Positions 9,866 through 19,182 of a stretch of 64,000 bases of DNA are shown here, piece by piece. Within the stretch, counting starts at the first letter, position 1, and each line of letters opens with the position of its first letter. Under the pieces are notes generated by a model that did not search any database, was not told where the DNA came from, and saw only the letters and a list, made by a program, of their open reading frames with translations. Where the stretch lies: assembly GCF_011764505.1 (NCBI RefSeq), contig NZ_AP022839.1:3083001-3147000 (forward strand), written 5' to 3'. The stretch comes from Legionella antarctica. Its GTDB lineage: Bacteria > Pseudomonadota > Gammaproteobacteria > Legionellales > Legionellaceae. The position numbers were made by a program, and so were the translations under genes.

Positions 9866-11053
9866 ATGATCCCCGAGGCTGTATTGACTTTAAAGCGTCC
9901 TTTTCGAATTGCGATAGTGGCAGGAGAGTTGTCAGGAGATTTGCTCGGTGCAGGATTAATTTATGAATTAAAAAAACATCTAAACCAGGTTGAATTTATC
10001 GGTGTTGGTGGACCCAGAATGGTCGCAGAGGGCTTCCAATCACTTTATGATATGAAACGACTTTCTGTTATGGGAATTACTGATGTACTTCGACGCTATC
10101 CCGAGCTGTATCGAATTCGCCAAAATTTAATCCAAGAATGGAACAGAAATCCTCCAGATTTATTTATTGGAATTGATTACACCCAATTTAATCTGCAGCT
10201 CGAACAGCGATTAAAACACAGGGGGATTAAAACGGTCCACATAGTTAGCCCTAAAATATGGGCTTGGCGACAAAAACGGGTATTGTATATTAAAAAGGCT
10301 GTAGACCTGGTCTTAACCCTTTTTCCATTTGAGGAACAGTTTTATCAAAAACATGGTGTTCCATCCCAATTTATTGGCCACCCCCTCGCAGATCAGATTC
10401 CATTGGATAACAACAGTACACTGATAAGGCAACAAGGGGGATTTGATGCGGACGATGAGATTGTAGCCGTATTACCCGGCAGTAGAGCAGGAGAGCTAAA
10501 ATACATGATGCCTCTCTTTCTGGATGTCATGAAAGAAATTAGCCTTTCTAAACCCAAAATTCATTTTATTCTGCCAATGGCCAACTTCAATTTACGCAAC
10601 CTGATTATGAAGCAAATAAAGGCTAAAAATTATAATTTGAATTTAGAAATTATAGATGGACGGGCTCAAGACGCCATAATAATGTCAAACGTGGTTTTGG
10701 CAAAATCAGGAACTGCTACTTTAGAAGCCATGCTTTTAAAAAGACCTATGGTAGTTGCCTTTAAATGGAGTTTTTTAACTCATTTAATTATTGCTCCACA
10801 GCTTAAAATTCCATCGATCTCATTGCCTAATATACTGGCGAATGAGGAACTAGTTCCGGAGTTTATTCAAAATAAAGCCAGATGTCGTCCAATTGCGCAG
10901 AAAGTGCTTCAATTGCTTAATACTTCAGATTCCAGCCAATTAACCAATCGCTTCTTGTCCATTCATAAAACATTAAGACAAAATGCCAATGAAAAAGCAG
11001 CACTAGCCATTCTCAAGGTTCTTGGTCTACCTTGTACCGCGTCTTTCAAATAA
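9866..11053 (+). CDS. lpxB: Lipid-A-disaccharide synthase
   Basis: 395 aa GT19 glycosyltransferase that joins UDP-2,3-diacylglucosamine and lipid X into the lipid A disaccharide at the inner membrane. All family blocks are visible: VAGELSGD (usually GEASGD), SPKIWAWR, FIGHPLAD, LPGSRAGE, and KSGTATLEAMLLKRPMVV. The ATG at 9866 gives the normal N-terminus. It stands alone on the plus strand and converges on lpxD, about 65 bp apart. Legionella genomes are known to carry paralogous lpx genes, so this may be one of two copies. Confidence 0.95.
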   Translation: MIPEAVLTLKRPFRIAIVAGELSGDLLGAGLIYELKKHLNQVEFIGVGGPRMVAEGFQSLYDMKRLSVMGITDVLRRYPELYRIRQNLIQEWNRNPPDLFIGIDYTQFNLQLEQRLKHRGIKTVHIVSPKIWAWRQKRVLYIKKAVDLVLTLFPFEEQFYQKHGVPSQFIGHPLADQIPLDNNSTLIRQQGGFDADDEIVAVLPGSRAGELKYMMPLFLDVMKEISLSKPKIHFILPMANFNLRNLIMKQIKAKNYNLNLEIIDGRAQDAIIMSNVVLAKSGTATLEAMLLKRPMVVAFKWSFLTHLIIAPQLKIPSISLPNILANEELVPEFIQNKARCRPIAQKVLQLLNTSDSSQLTNRFLSIHKTLRQNANEKAALAILKVLGLPCTASFK

Positions 11054-11120
11054 ACAAAAAAATGAGTTACCGAATTGGTAATGAGGCGCGGGGTAAAGAG
11101 CGTTTCCGAATACATCTAAA

Positions 11121-12146
11121 TCAGGTTTTAGTCTTTGAATTTTTTTTTAAGAATCGGGTCTGTTTGTGCCAGCTTCGATCAGAAACTGCCGGATAGCCAC
11201 CCATTCTTGCACCGGGTTCAACATCCTGAATAACCGTAGAACCCACTAAAATATTTGCCTGATTACCAATAGTTAAATGACCACTAATACCGACTTTTCC
11301 AGATAAAATAACGAATTCACCCAGGTTACTGCTGCCGGCAATGCCAACTTGACCACAGATAATAGTATTTTTTCCAACTGTAACATTATGGCCAATCTGC
11401 ACTAAATTATCTACACGGCACCAATCTTCTATGACTGTATTCTCTAAAGAGCCCCTATCTATGCACGTGTTTGCCCCAATTTCAACGTCATTTCCAATAA
11501 GAACCCCCCCCCGATGAGGGATTTTGTAATGCCCTTGAGCATCACTGGCAAACCCAAAACCATCCTGCCCAATTCGCGCACCTGCATACACTAATACTCT
11601 ATTCCCTATAATCGAATGAGCGATACTGACGCTACTCTCGATACGGCAGTCATCACCCATTACAACGCCATCTCCTATAACAGCATTTACTCCAATTTTG
11701 CAGCGTTCGCCAATGCTCACGTTTTCACCTATGTATGCCCCATGAGCAATAAAGCACTCTTTACCTATAGTTGCAGTAGCTGAAATATAAGCGGATGGGG
11801 CAGTAAAACTGGAAAACGGTTGTTCAGGATAAAAAGCCTGTAGAACCAGTGCATAAGCTTTGTAAGGATTCTGATGCACCAATAAATGCATTGTTTGAGG
11901 TGCATATCCTATATATTCCGGTGCAATAATACAGGCTCCCGCCTGGGATGACTTTAACGCTTTGAGGTATTTTTTTTGGTGTAGCATTGATAAATTATCA
12001 GATTGAGCCGCTGAAAGAGTAGCAATATTGGAAACCATAAAAGAGCCACTTTCTTCTTTAAAAACTAAAGCCCCTGAAACTTTCGCAAGTTGAGATAAAT
12101 TAAAGGGGCCTCTAGGAGTAGCAAATTGGAAAGAGTTCATAAACAC
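11121..12146 (-). CDS. lpxD: UDP-3-O-acylglucosamine N-acyltransferase
   Basis: 341 aa. It adds the N-linked 3-hydroxyacyl chain from acyl-ACP to UDP-3-O-acyl-glucosamine in lipid A synthesis. The N-terminal uridine-binding domain (1-100) is followed by a left-handed beta-helix of hexapeptide repeats (about 105-320). The catalytic His lies in the VQIGHNVTVGKNT block. The length matches E. coli LpxD (341 aa). It starts 14 bp after lpxA stops, so the two are co-transcribed. The gene order lpxA-lpxD without fabZ between differs from the classic lpxD-fabZ-lpxA-lpxB order. Confidence 0.95.
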   Translation of the reverse strand: MFMNSFQFATPRGPFNLSQLAKVSGALVFKEESGSFMVSNIATLSAAQSDNLSMLHQKKYLKALKSSQAGACIIAPEYIGYAPQTMHLLVHQNPYKAYALVLQAFYPEQPFSSFTAPSAYISATATIGKECFIAHGAYIGENVSIGERCKIGVNAVIGDGVVMGDDCRIESSVSIAHSIIGNRVLVYAGARIGQDGFGFASDAQGHYKIPHRGGVLIGNDVEIGANTCIDRGSLENTVIEDWCRVDNLVQIGHNVTVGKNTIICGQVGIAGSSNLGEFVILSGKVGISGHLTIGNQANILVGSTVIQDVEPGARMGGYPAVSDRSWHKQTRFLKKNSKTKT

Positions 12147-12160
12147 CTTACTGATTTGAA

Positions 12161-12991
12161 TTAACGATAAATCCCTCGAGTAGAGCTTTGAAGAAACGTC
12201 ACAATATGCCTAACATCCTGATTATCTGGAAACTCCAATCCCAGTCGATCAATGGCAGCAGCCATCATAAGATTTTCATGAAATAGTACTTTATAAGCAC
12301 GTTTGATTTCATTTCGAGCTTTTGTAGAGTAATCATTTCTAAGCAAACGTTCCACATTAATACCATATCGTTTCGCCGGATTTCCTGTTACCAAAGCATA
12401 TGGGGTAACATCTTTTGTAATCAGGCTAAGAGCTCCTATCATAGACATTCGACCTAATCTGATAAATTGATGAAGCGCACACATTCCTCCAATTGTCACC
12501 CAATCCTCTATAACTACGTGGCCAGCTATCCCTACTGCATTTGAAATAACGTTATGATTTCCTATTATTACATCATGCGCTACATGAGCTGATGTCAAAA
12601 TCACATTATTATTTCCAATAGAGGTTTTTCCTCCGCCCCCTCTGGTTCCTCGATTTATGGTGACGTATTCTCGAATAATATTATCATGGCCGATGAACAC
12701 TTCGCTGACCTCTCCCTGGAACTTTAAATCCTGTGGGGTGCTGCCTATTATCGCTCCAATACCGATTTGATTTCTTTTTCCAATATGGGTCCATCCTTCA
12801 ATAGTAACATGCGATGAAATTGCAGTTCCCTGGCCAATACTGACATGCTCACCAATAATAGAATAAGGACCAATGCTCACATCAGGGCCAATCTTGGCAC
12901 CTGGTGAAATTAAAGCGGTAGGATGAATTCGGTTAGGGATGCTTATTACATTGGTGTTCGCATAGGCAAGATCAAACGGACTCAATTGCAC
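12161..12991 (-). CDS. lpxA: UDP-N-acetylglucosamine O-acyltransferase
   Basis: 276 aa. It performs the first step of lipid A synthesis, 3-O-acylation of UDP-GlcNAc from 3-hydroxyacyl-ACP. A hexapeptide-repeat beta-helix runs from IHPTALISPGAKIG to about residue 190, then a helical C-terminal domain (about 195-276). The catalytic His is in the block SAHVAHDVIIGNHN. The N-terminus is about 20 residues longer than E. coli LpxA, which begins just before the I-H-P-T-A motif; the first ATG is kept because the extra stretch is in frame, but an internal start is possible. Confidence 0.95.
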   Translation of the reverse strand: MQLSPFDLAYANTNVISIPNRIHPTALISPGAKIGPDVSIGPYSIIGEHVSIGQGTAISSHVTIEGWTHIGKRNQIGIGAIIGSTPQDLKFQGEVSEVFIGHDNIIREYVTINRGTRGGGGKTSIGNNNVILTSAHVAHDVIIGNHNVISNAVGIAGHVVIEDWVTIGGMCALHQFIRLGRMSMIGALSLITKDVTPYALVTGNPAKRYGINVERLLRNDYSTKARNEIKRAYKVLFHENLMMAAAIDRLGLEFPDNQDVRHIVTFLQSSTRGIYR

Positions 12992-13029
12992 AATATATCT
13001 CCAAAACAGCTATGATTTACAACTTCGCA

Positions 13030-13065
13030 ATCAACCGGAGAACTCCTATGAATTCTCCAGTTGAT
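13030..13065. terminator. Inverted repeat between the barrel gene and lpxA
   Basis: ATCAACCGGAGAA is mirrored by TTCTCCAGTTGAT with a 10-base loop, a 13-bp stem with one mismatch. It lies between the stop of the outer-membrane gene and the start of lpxA, both on the minus strand. There is no clear U-run, so it could be a weak terminator or an mRNA-stabilising hairpin. Confidence 0.45.
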
Positions 13066-13111
13066 TTGATAAAAATTTCAGGTTAAACCTATTATAAAAG
13101 GCTTAAAACGC

Positions 13112-14218
13112 TTAGGCAAAGTAGGTGGCTTTCACAAATACGGTTCTTAACGCTAAACGCTGATTGATGTTTACAGTATTTGCCCCATCTTCACGTCCAT
13201 ATTGTTGAGCACGGAAATCAGACCAGTATTGTTCTGAACCCACTCCACCCTCAATACTTAAATGGGAGTCGTTATTCATATTAAAGTTAGCTGTAACAAC
13301 CAGATTTGCACCTAAAACTGGAGACACCCATAAAGCGCTAGGAACTGATTTATTATAAGAATAAACCGTACTAGGTGGTAGTGAAAAAATCTCGCCAGCT
13401 TCAGTTGTAAGTGTTTCATTCCATTGACTTTTAGCAGAGCCTGAAAGAATAGCCAAAGACAAATCGCCTCCAATGCTCAAAAAGCTATTGATGTCCCAAT
13501 AAGCTCCACCTCCGAATTTGGGACCAACTCCATAATATTTAGCCTGGTAGTTAATAAAATCCGTAACAGGCGAGTCGGGTGTATCAATTACACCGATCCC
13601 GGAATATTGGGAATTAAACCCTTTTTTAATTTCAGTTGCTTTAATACCGTAGAATTTAGCTAAACGGAGTTGATGGGCAAATGCACTTTGATAATTTCCA
13701 TGAGTTAATAATTCAGCGGATTGAAACTCAAAACTATTACTGGCAAAAGCAGTTGCGGGACCAACCAAAGTAGCCGTATTATCAAAAGCACCAACAATCA
13801 AACCTACATTAGTCCTGAAAAAATCCCCTTCGTTAGTATTAGTAACTGAGCTTGAACCCTTATTTTTTAGATTAGTATAACTTAAAACCAAATCGTTGCT
13901 TTTCTGAGGACCAAATTTGTAGCCAAGGCTTAAGGAATAACCCCATCGTGAATCTAAATTTAAAGTATGGTCTACTATTCCTCCATTTACAGAAATTGTT
14001 TCAGCATATTGCAAACTGTTGATGGAACTATCTGAAAGTAAACCATAAAGTGCCGTTGCACTAAAAAAATAAGATTTTTCCTCTGGCAAGCTAAAATCCC
14101 CCATACTACCAGCACACAATGCACCTGAGTTTAGTAAGAAGAGACTCGTTATAACCAGTTGGTTTAGATTGCTTATATTGTTCAATTTTACTCCTTGTTT
14201 CATTATTATAAATTCCAA
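13112..14218 (-). CDS. Legionella-type major outer membrane protein family beta-barrel
   Basis: 368 aa secreted barrel. A signal peptide (VITSLFLLNSGALCAG) precedes the mature GSMGDF start. The body is made of alternating strands such as SLSLGYKFGPQ and YGVGPKFGGGAYWDI, and the last strand ends VFVKATYFA, an aromatic-terminated barrel signal. This pattern matches the Legionella_OMP family (Pfam PF05150), surface porin-like proteins seen as multiple paralogues in Legionella. The ATG of MKQGVKLNN (about 14203) is a likelier start than the one at 14218. It lies directly upstream of lpxA but is probably a separate unit. Confidence 0.85.
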   Translation of the reverse strand: MEFIIMKQGVKLNNISNLNQLVITSLFLLNSGALCAGSMGDFSLPEEKSYFFSATALYGLLSDSSINSLQYAETISVNGGIVDHTLNLDSRWGYSLSLGYKFGPQKSNDLVLSYTNLKNKGSSSVTNTNEGDFFRTNVGLIVGAFDNTATLVGPATAFASNSFEFQSAELLTHGNYQSAFAHQLRLAKFYGIKATEIKKGFNSQYSGIGVIDTPDSPVTDFINYQAKYYGVGPKFGGGAYWDINSFLSIGGDLSLAILSGSAKSQWNETLTTEAGEIFSLPPSTVYSYNKSVPSALWVSPVLGANLVVTANFNMNNDSHLSIEGGVGSEQYWSDFRAQQYGREDGANTVNINQRLALRTVFVKATYFA

Positions 14219-14277
14219 TTTTTTAAAAGCGATTCGGCCGATATTATCATATTTGTTGCTATTGTCTAATTAGAAAC

Positions 14278-15636
14278 TTACTTCACTAAAATTAGGGAAG
14301 AAAGCAAATTGGAGGCGCTTTCCTCCCATGTCAACCTGGGCACTAGTGAAGGGTCGGGTATTTGTCCCTGTTGAGAACATATTATCCAACGCCTAATGGA
14401 TACCATCATTTCTTGAGCATCAAATCCTTTAAAAAAGAAAGCAAAATTTCCAGTCACCTCTCTAAATACAGGAGTATCTCGGGCAATGACAGGCAGTCCA
14501 TGATGGGCCGCTTCTATTATAGGTAAACCAAATCCCTCAGCTTCAGAGGGCATGAGCAGACATGACGCAGTTTCATAAAGCTTAATCAAATACTCATCAC
14601 TGGCATCTTTTATCCAAAATAAATGCTGATTATATTGAGGATGAGTCAAAACCCGCTGAATAAAAGAGTCCATCATCCAACCATACCTACCAATGATTAC
14701 TAAATTCAGGGGTTGATTTTGACTCCAAAGCAATTCAAAGGCGTCTAAAGTCTGACCAAGTCCTTTACGCGGCTCTATGGTTCCTACAACAAGAAAATTT
14801 AGTTGATTTGAAATACGCTTCAAAAACGATATTTCTTCTTCAGAAACTCCTGATGTTGGGGCAGAGCTCTTAATGTCAGAGCCTAAATGAAACCAGTCAA
14901 TACGAGGTTTATCCAAATGCTCAGGAACATTAATTTTTAGCCATCCTGTTAGTGCATCAGTAGTGGATCGTGATACACAAAATAACCCATCACTGAAACT
15001 CACCACGTTAAGCCACTTAGTAAACAATTCACTTACAGTGCCCGGAAAATAATCTGGCATAAGTGCTGGCAAAATATCATGCACTAAAAAATAGATCTTA
15101 ACTCCTTTATTCTGCAGGTACTGATAATATTTTTGATGTATTAACATCAATCTAGGGTTACAATCCAAAACCAAAAAGAGATCACCACTGTTGCATTTTA
15201 TTGGAACATCGTTAAGCAATAACGTGTTACAGCCAAAAAATCGAGTCACAAACTGATGAGCATACTTGTAACATCCATGGGAAGTTGCATATACTGGTTG
15301 TATTTTGCAACTTTCTGGCGGGTTTTTAAGCCAGTGCAATAAAACAGAACGCACAACCCTTTGAATACCCGTTTTTCTATCCTGTATGATCAAATCGGAA
15401 ATATCAACGAATAATTGTCTCCCGGATTTTTGTTCCATTTCTTTAACTAAATAGTGCACTAAAGAAATGGGTACGTCTCTATTAACATATTCACCTAACT
15501 TATTGAGTCTATCCGATAAAAAATCAGCTACCCGTCTGCTATTAGTTTTTATAATAATCGGGGTTTTTATTTTCCAAAAAATAGCGGTAGAGCGGTTTAA
15601 TAGCTTATATCGTATTGCTCCAGTGGCTCGCTTCAA
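14278..15636 (-). CDS. Glycosyltransferase family 4 (GT-B fold)
   Basis: 452 aa. The C-terminal glycos_transf_1 domain is clear: LVVGTIEPRKGLGQTLDAF, LNLVIIGRYGW and the donor-site E-x7-E motif PSEAEGFGLPIIEAAHHG. The N-terminal Rossmann half contains VDISDLIIQDRKTGIQRVVRSVL, which resembles the start of the second GT4 nearby (IDISSL...GIPRVT), so the two are paralogous and this one has an about 75-residue N-terminal extension. Probably cytosolic or membrane-associated, adding sugar to an LPS or related glycan. The substrate cannot be predicted. Confidence 0.85.
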   Translation of the reverse strand: MKRATGAIRYKLLNRSTAIFWKIKTPIIIKTNSRRVADFLSDRLNKLGEYVNRDVPISLVHYLVKEMEQKSGRQLFVDISDLIIQDRKTGIQRVVRSVLLHWLKNPPESCKIQPVYATSHGCYKYAHQFVTRFFGCNTLLLNDVPIKCNSGDLFLVLDCNPRLMLIHQKYYQYLQNKGVKIYFLVHDILPALMPDYFPGTVSELFTKWLNVVSFSDGLFCVSRSTTDALTGWLKINVPEHLDKPRIDWFHLGSDIKSSAPTSGVSEEEISFLKRISNQLNFLVVGTIEPRKGLGQTLDAFELLWSQNQPLNLVIIGRYGWMMDSFIQRVLTHPQYNQHLFWIKDASDEYLIKLYETASCLLMPSEAEGFGLPIIEAAHHGLPVIARDTPVFREVTGNFAFFFKGFDAQEMMVSIRRWIICSQQGQIPDPSLVPRLTWEESASNLLSSLILVK

Positions 15637-15723
15637 AAACCTCCATCTGGCTCGAAAAATCTCATAAGCAGGGGCGTTTAAGTTGACTGTAATAAAACTT
15701 TAAATTGCTAGCAACTGATTCTT

Positions 15724-16887
15724 TCATTGCATCGCTTCTAATGTCTCTACAAAAGTATCTATTTTTGTAAAATGTTCGCCCCAGGTTGGCACACTAAAAT
15801 CTGCAATGCGTTGCAATTGAGCCGATCTGAGTTTACTATTTTCTTCTGCGTAGTTTTCGATACAACTCATCCATCCCAAACCGTCAATAGGATCAAGATA
15901 CTCAGGTATCGTTCCTGCTATTTCACGAAAAACAGCTAAATTACTGGCAATTACTGGAACCTTTAAGCTCAAGGCTTCAATTAAAGGAAGTCCATACCCC
16001 TCACTGAACGAGGGAAACAACAAGGCTTTCGCATGAGAAATATAATGAGCAAGTTCCATGTCGTTACAAGTAGACTCAATCACCATACCCTGTAATTCCT
16101 GGCAGCGGTCAAGCATTGCTAAAGTATTTGCACAAGTCCCACTTCGTTTACCAACAATAACCAGTTTTGGTGCTTTAGCTCCCAAACGACCTATCAAATT
16201 GCGCCAAATCTGTAATAGCAATAAATGATTTTTTCTGGCACCAATGGTGCTGAGAGTAACAAAATAAGGTCCCTTAATTGCAGGTTTATCATGAACAACC
16301 AAAGGAATAAAGCCCGGTGCTAAAGTTGAAGTAATCACCGGAGGGCAAGGTTTGCCCTCCCTCGCAAGATACTCTTTCAAAGAGGTACGGGTTGCATCAG
16401 AAACGGTCACTATCCCCTTGGCATGTTCAAGGATGGTAGCTAAACTGAGAGAGAATTTTATTGTATTATGTGCAGTACAATATTCTGGATTTAAGATGGG
16501 AATTAAATCATGAACTACAGCAACAACTTGTATGTTTTTAAGATTCAGCGCCCTAATATACCCTGGATTTTTAAAGCCCCCATGATCTGTTTTTAATAAT
16601 AAATAAGTACCGGTTTGTGTACTTCGGCGCGAAAACAAAATTCCTTTAACTATCAATTTCAAAATTTTTGACAAAGAATCAGGGTTCCACTCAAGAAGCA
16701 AAAGTCCAATTTGTTTGGAAGTTTCTTGCGATAAAATAAATACCCTTTTGCGACCACGAATTAGAGCTTGCATAGAGTCAAGATATTGTTTCAGATAGGC
16801 CAATGTCACTCTGGGGATGCCGTGCGGAGGACGTTTACGTCTCAGTTCATTTACCAAACTAGAGATATCTATTAGTATCTGTTTCAA
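15724..16887 (-). CDS. Glycosyltransferase family 4 (GT-B fold)
   Basis: 387 aa. The N-terminus MKQILIDISSLVNELRR and the block GIPRVT match the upstream part of the neighbouring GT4. The donor domain has FVTLSTIGARKNHLLLLQIW, KLVIVGKRSG and FPSFSEGYGLPLIEALS (E-x7-E). It lies 87 bp upstream of the second GT4 gene in the same direction, probably in one operon. The role in surface-glycan synthesis is inferred from the two LpxL-like acyltransferases and lpx genes around it. Confidence 0.85.
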   Translation of the reverse strand: MKQILIDISSLVNELRRKRPPHGIPRVTLAYLKQYLDSMQALIRGRKRVFILSQETSKQIGLLLLEWNPDSLSKILKLIVKGILFSRRSTQTGTYLLLKTDHGGFKNPGYIRALNLKNIQVVAVVHDLIPILNPEYCTAHNTIKFSLSLATILEHAKGIVTVSDATRTSLKEYLAREGKPCPPVITSTLAPGFIPLVVHDKPAIKGPYFVTLSTIGARKNHLLLLQIWRNLIGRLGAKAPKLVIVGKRSGTCANTLAMLDRCQELQGMVIESTCNDMELAHYISHAKALLFPSFSEGYGLPLIEALSLKVPVIASNLAVFREIAGTIPEYLDPIDGLGWMSCIENYAEENSKLRSAQLQRIADFSVPTWGEHFTKIDTFVETLEAMQ

Positions 16888-17092
16888 TGCTCAAGCTCCA
16901 TCAATCAATTGGATGCGCATTTTAGTCCTGATTCATCTGAGTATCAATGACACGAATACTTAATGATCCAACTCCTGCATCCTATCCTTGACAGGTTTTT
17001 ACATAAATGAAGCTGCTTCTTGATATCACTTTTTATAAAATACTCCTCAAAGGGTAGCGTCCTTAATTCCGCACTTGAATACGACCCTTCCC

Positions 17093-17929
17093 TTATAATT
17101 TCCATCTGCGGTGCACCCACCACCATTGCTCCGGGTGAGCTAATATCATTTGTTCCAAAGTTTGATTGTAGATCACAGTATTATTATATACCGCCTGGGT
17201 TTTATCTGGATATTCCTGCCATACCAGTGAAGGAAAAAACTCCATTACATGTTTCCCTTTTCCCTCTCGATAACAAGATAATGGTACCACTGGACTACGG
17301 TATTTAGATGCAAAGGCTGCCAGACTGCGATAGGTTCCCGCTTTGGAGTTAAAAAAATCAACAGCTATCCCTGAATTCTTTTCTATACAGGTATGCTGAT
17401 CAAAAAAATAGACCACGATCTCCTTCTTTTTTAGTGCTCGGCTTACCCATTTCGGGGCATTAACACTGCTGATAAGTTTAATGTTCCATCTATGCGAACG
17501 TTGACATATCATCTGTTCCATCCATTTCGTCCGAATAGGACGTCTAATAATATGAACTTTATCAATCAATGAATCAAAATGATGCAAACCTGCAGGCCCT
17601 GCCAACTCCCAACTGCCCAGGTGGCCTGTTAATATTAAAACGCCATTCCCCTGATTCAATGCATCTAAAAGATGCTCGGAACCACGAATTTCCACTCTAC
17701 GCTTCATTCTTTCCTTACTTAGCCATCCAATAAGCAGGGTATCCTTAAAGACTAAAACCAGATGCGAGTAAAATGCTTTGATTAACCTCGTCTTTTCCAG
17801 AGGAGTAGCATTATCCTTAAAAACCCAATCAATATTATCACTAATAATTTTTTTTCTCAGCGGGAAAATTCGATACATTAATCGGCCCCAAAGGGTAACA
17901 GGAAGATTGGAAAAATAGTTTTCAGTCAT
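17093..17929 (-). CDS. LpxL/HtrB-like lipid A (lysophospholipid) acyltransferase
   Basis: 278 aa membrane-associated acyltransferase. It has an N-terminal hydrophobic/amphipathic stretch, the catalytic H-x4-E in LTGHLGSWE, a FFDQH block, and the C-terminal signature HPEQWWWVHRRWK typical of late lipid A acyltransferases. It starts 2 bp after the stop of the next acyltransferase upstream, so translation is coupled. The expected reaction is transfer of a secondary acyl chain from acyl-ACP to lipid A. Confidence 0.85.
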   Translation of the reverse strand: MTENYFSNLPVTLWGRLMYRIFPLRKKIISDNIDWVFKDNATPLEKTRLIKAFYSHLVLVFKDTLLIGWLSKERMKRRVEIRGSEHLLDALNQGNGVLILTGHLGSWELAGPAGLHHFDSLIDKVHIIRRPIRTKWMEQMICQRSHRWNIKLISSVNAPKWVSRALKKKEIVVYFFDQHTCIEKNSGIAVDFFNSKAGTYRSLAAFASKYRSPVVPLSCYREGKGKHVMEFFPSLVWQEYPDKTQAVYNNTVIYNQTLEQMILAHPEQWWWVHRRWKL

Positions 17930-17931
17930 GT

Positions 17932-18780
17932 TTATGCCTTAAAATACCAGCGTTTGTAAGACCAAAGCCATTGCTCCGGGTGCTGTAATACCAATTCGCC
18001 AAGTCGTGTATTGTAGTTCTGAGTGTTTTGAAAGAGTGCATCCTGTTTGTCACTAGTTGGATGCCTTTCAATTTCCGGATGAAATGCAATCACATGATCC
18101 TTTTTATTAATTCGGTAAAAAGAAACTGATATAACTGGGGAGTTAAAACGAGCTGCAAGGTATGCCAAACTGCTATACGAACTTGTATCCTGACCCAGAA
18201 AATTCACTTGTATTTTATTATTATCTTTCCTTGATGGTCGCAAATCAAATGGAAAAAAAACGACCCCTTTCTTTTGTAATGCTTTACTCACTTCCCGAAT
18301 TGCATTTTTTTTATTAATAATATGAAAACCAACCCGTTCATAACGGCGTAAAAAGAGGTTATCTAAAAATGCAAAACGTAATGAGTTCCTGATGCAATAA
18401 AATAAATTTTTATTACCCTTGACTTTATCCGGGAAAAAAAGGGGCGAAAACTCCCAGCTTCCAAAATGTCCCGTTAAAACAAGCACTCCCTTATCTTGTT
18501 TCATTGCGCTGTATAAATGCTCCAAACCTATTATTTTTATTCGCTGATCCAAACGTTTTTTACTGACACAAGCATATAGAATCACCTCGCGAATGCTACT
18601 CAAAAGATGCGAATAATAAGCAGCCGCCAAACGTTTTTTTTCGTGGGGGCTAATCGAGTTTTGAAATACTCGCTCAATATTATTTTGTGCAATGCTCTTT
18701 TTGAACGGAGTAATAAAATAAACCATCCAACCCATCAATGTCACGGGAAGGGTTTTTAAATCACGTGTTAATTTGATCAT
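17932..18780 (-). CDS. LpxL/HtrB-like lipid A (lysophospholipid) acyltransferase, tandem paralogue
   Basis: About 282 aa from the ATG at 18780 (MIKLTRDLKTLPVT), chosen because it aligns with the paralogue; the frame is also open to an ATG at 18822. It has the H-x4-E motif LTGHFGSWE, a FFPFDLRP block and the C-terminal HPEQWLWSYKRWYF. It resembles its downstream neighbour along its whole length and probably arose by duplication. Two such genes in tandem could give different acyl-chain or position specificity. An IS3 element sits about 130 bp upstream of its start. Confidence 0.85.
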   Translation of the reverse strand: MIKLTRDLKTLPVTLMGWMVYFITPFKKSIAQNNIERVFQNSISPHEKKRLAAAYYSHLLSSIREVILYACVSKKRLDQRIKIIGLEHLYSAMKQDKGVLVLTGHFGSWEFSPLFFPDKVKGNKNLFYCIRNSLRFAFLDNLFLRRYERVGFHIINKKNAIREVSKALQKKGVVFFPFDLRPSRKDNNKIQVNFLGQDTSSYSSLAYLAARFNSPVISVSFYRINKKDHVIAFHPEIERHPTSDKQDALFQNTQNYNTRLGELVLQHPEQWLWSYKRWYFKA

Positions 18781-19041
18781 GAAATAATTTGTCCTGTTAC
18801 ATACCCATCTTGGCCGGTTCATTGATTACGTGAAGAAAATCAGCAGCTTGATTATCAATCATTATCCTGGCTTTGTCATTCTGATCCCTCCATCATCAAA
18901 ATGACCTCTACAGTGGACCCCATTGTCAAGACAGCGATCCGTTTAATTTAAGATATAACTTTAATTCTACTTTCTTTCGTTGACGAGGGTGCGTAGCACA
19001 CGAGTCAACCACAATAGCAGTTAATGAAACACCTGTTATTG

Positions 19042-19176
19042 AGCCTGTGGGTATGTGGGCGCGAAGCCATCGAGTGTGGTCAAGCGGTGGATAACGTCTT
19101 TTTGTTATCCATGGCTTGTCCACATGTCCCGAAGGGCGATGGCTGATCCGCAGGACGCGTCCACATATCCACAGGC
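19042..19176. repeat. Long imperfect hairpin just after orfB of IS3 copy 1
   Basis: The outer arms GCCTGTGGGTATGTGG and CCACATATCCACAGGC pair with one mismatch. Inner arms (AGCCATCG..TGTGG..CAAGC..GGATAAC and its complement) close on a T-rich loop at about 19096-19103. It begins 7 bp after the orfB stop on the transcribed strand. No terminal U-run is visible. Confidence 0.7.
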
Positions 19177-19182
19177 ATTCCA

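Noticed and set aside
16944..17126. 60-codon minus-strand frame overlapping the acyltransferase 3' end
   Set aside because: No ribosome-binding site or family match; it overlaps the conserved C-terminal HRRWK region of the acyltransferase in another frame.
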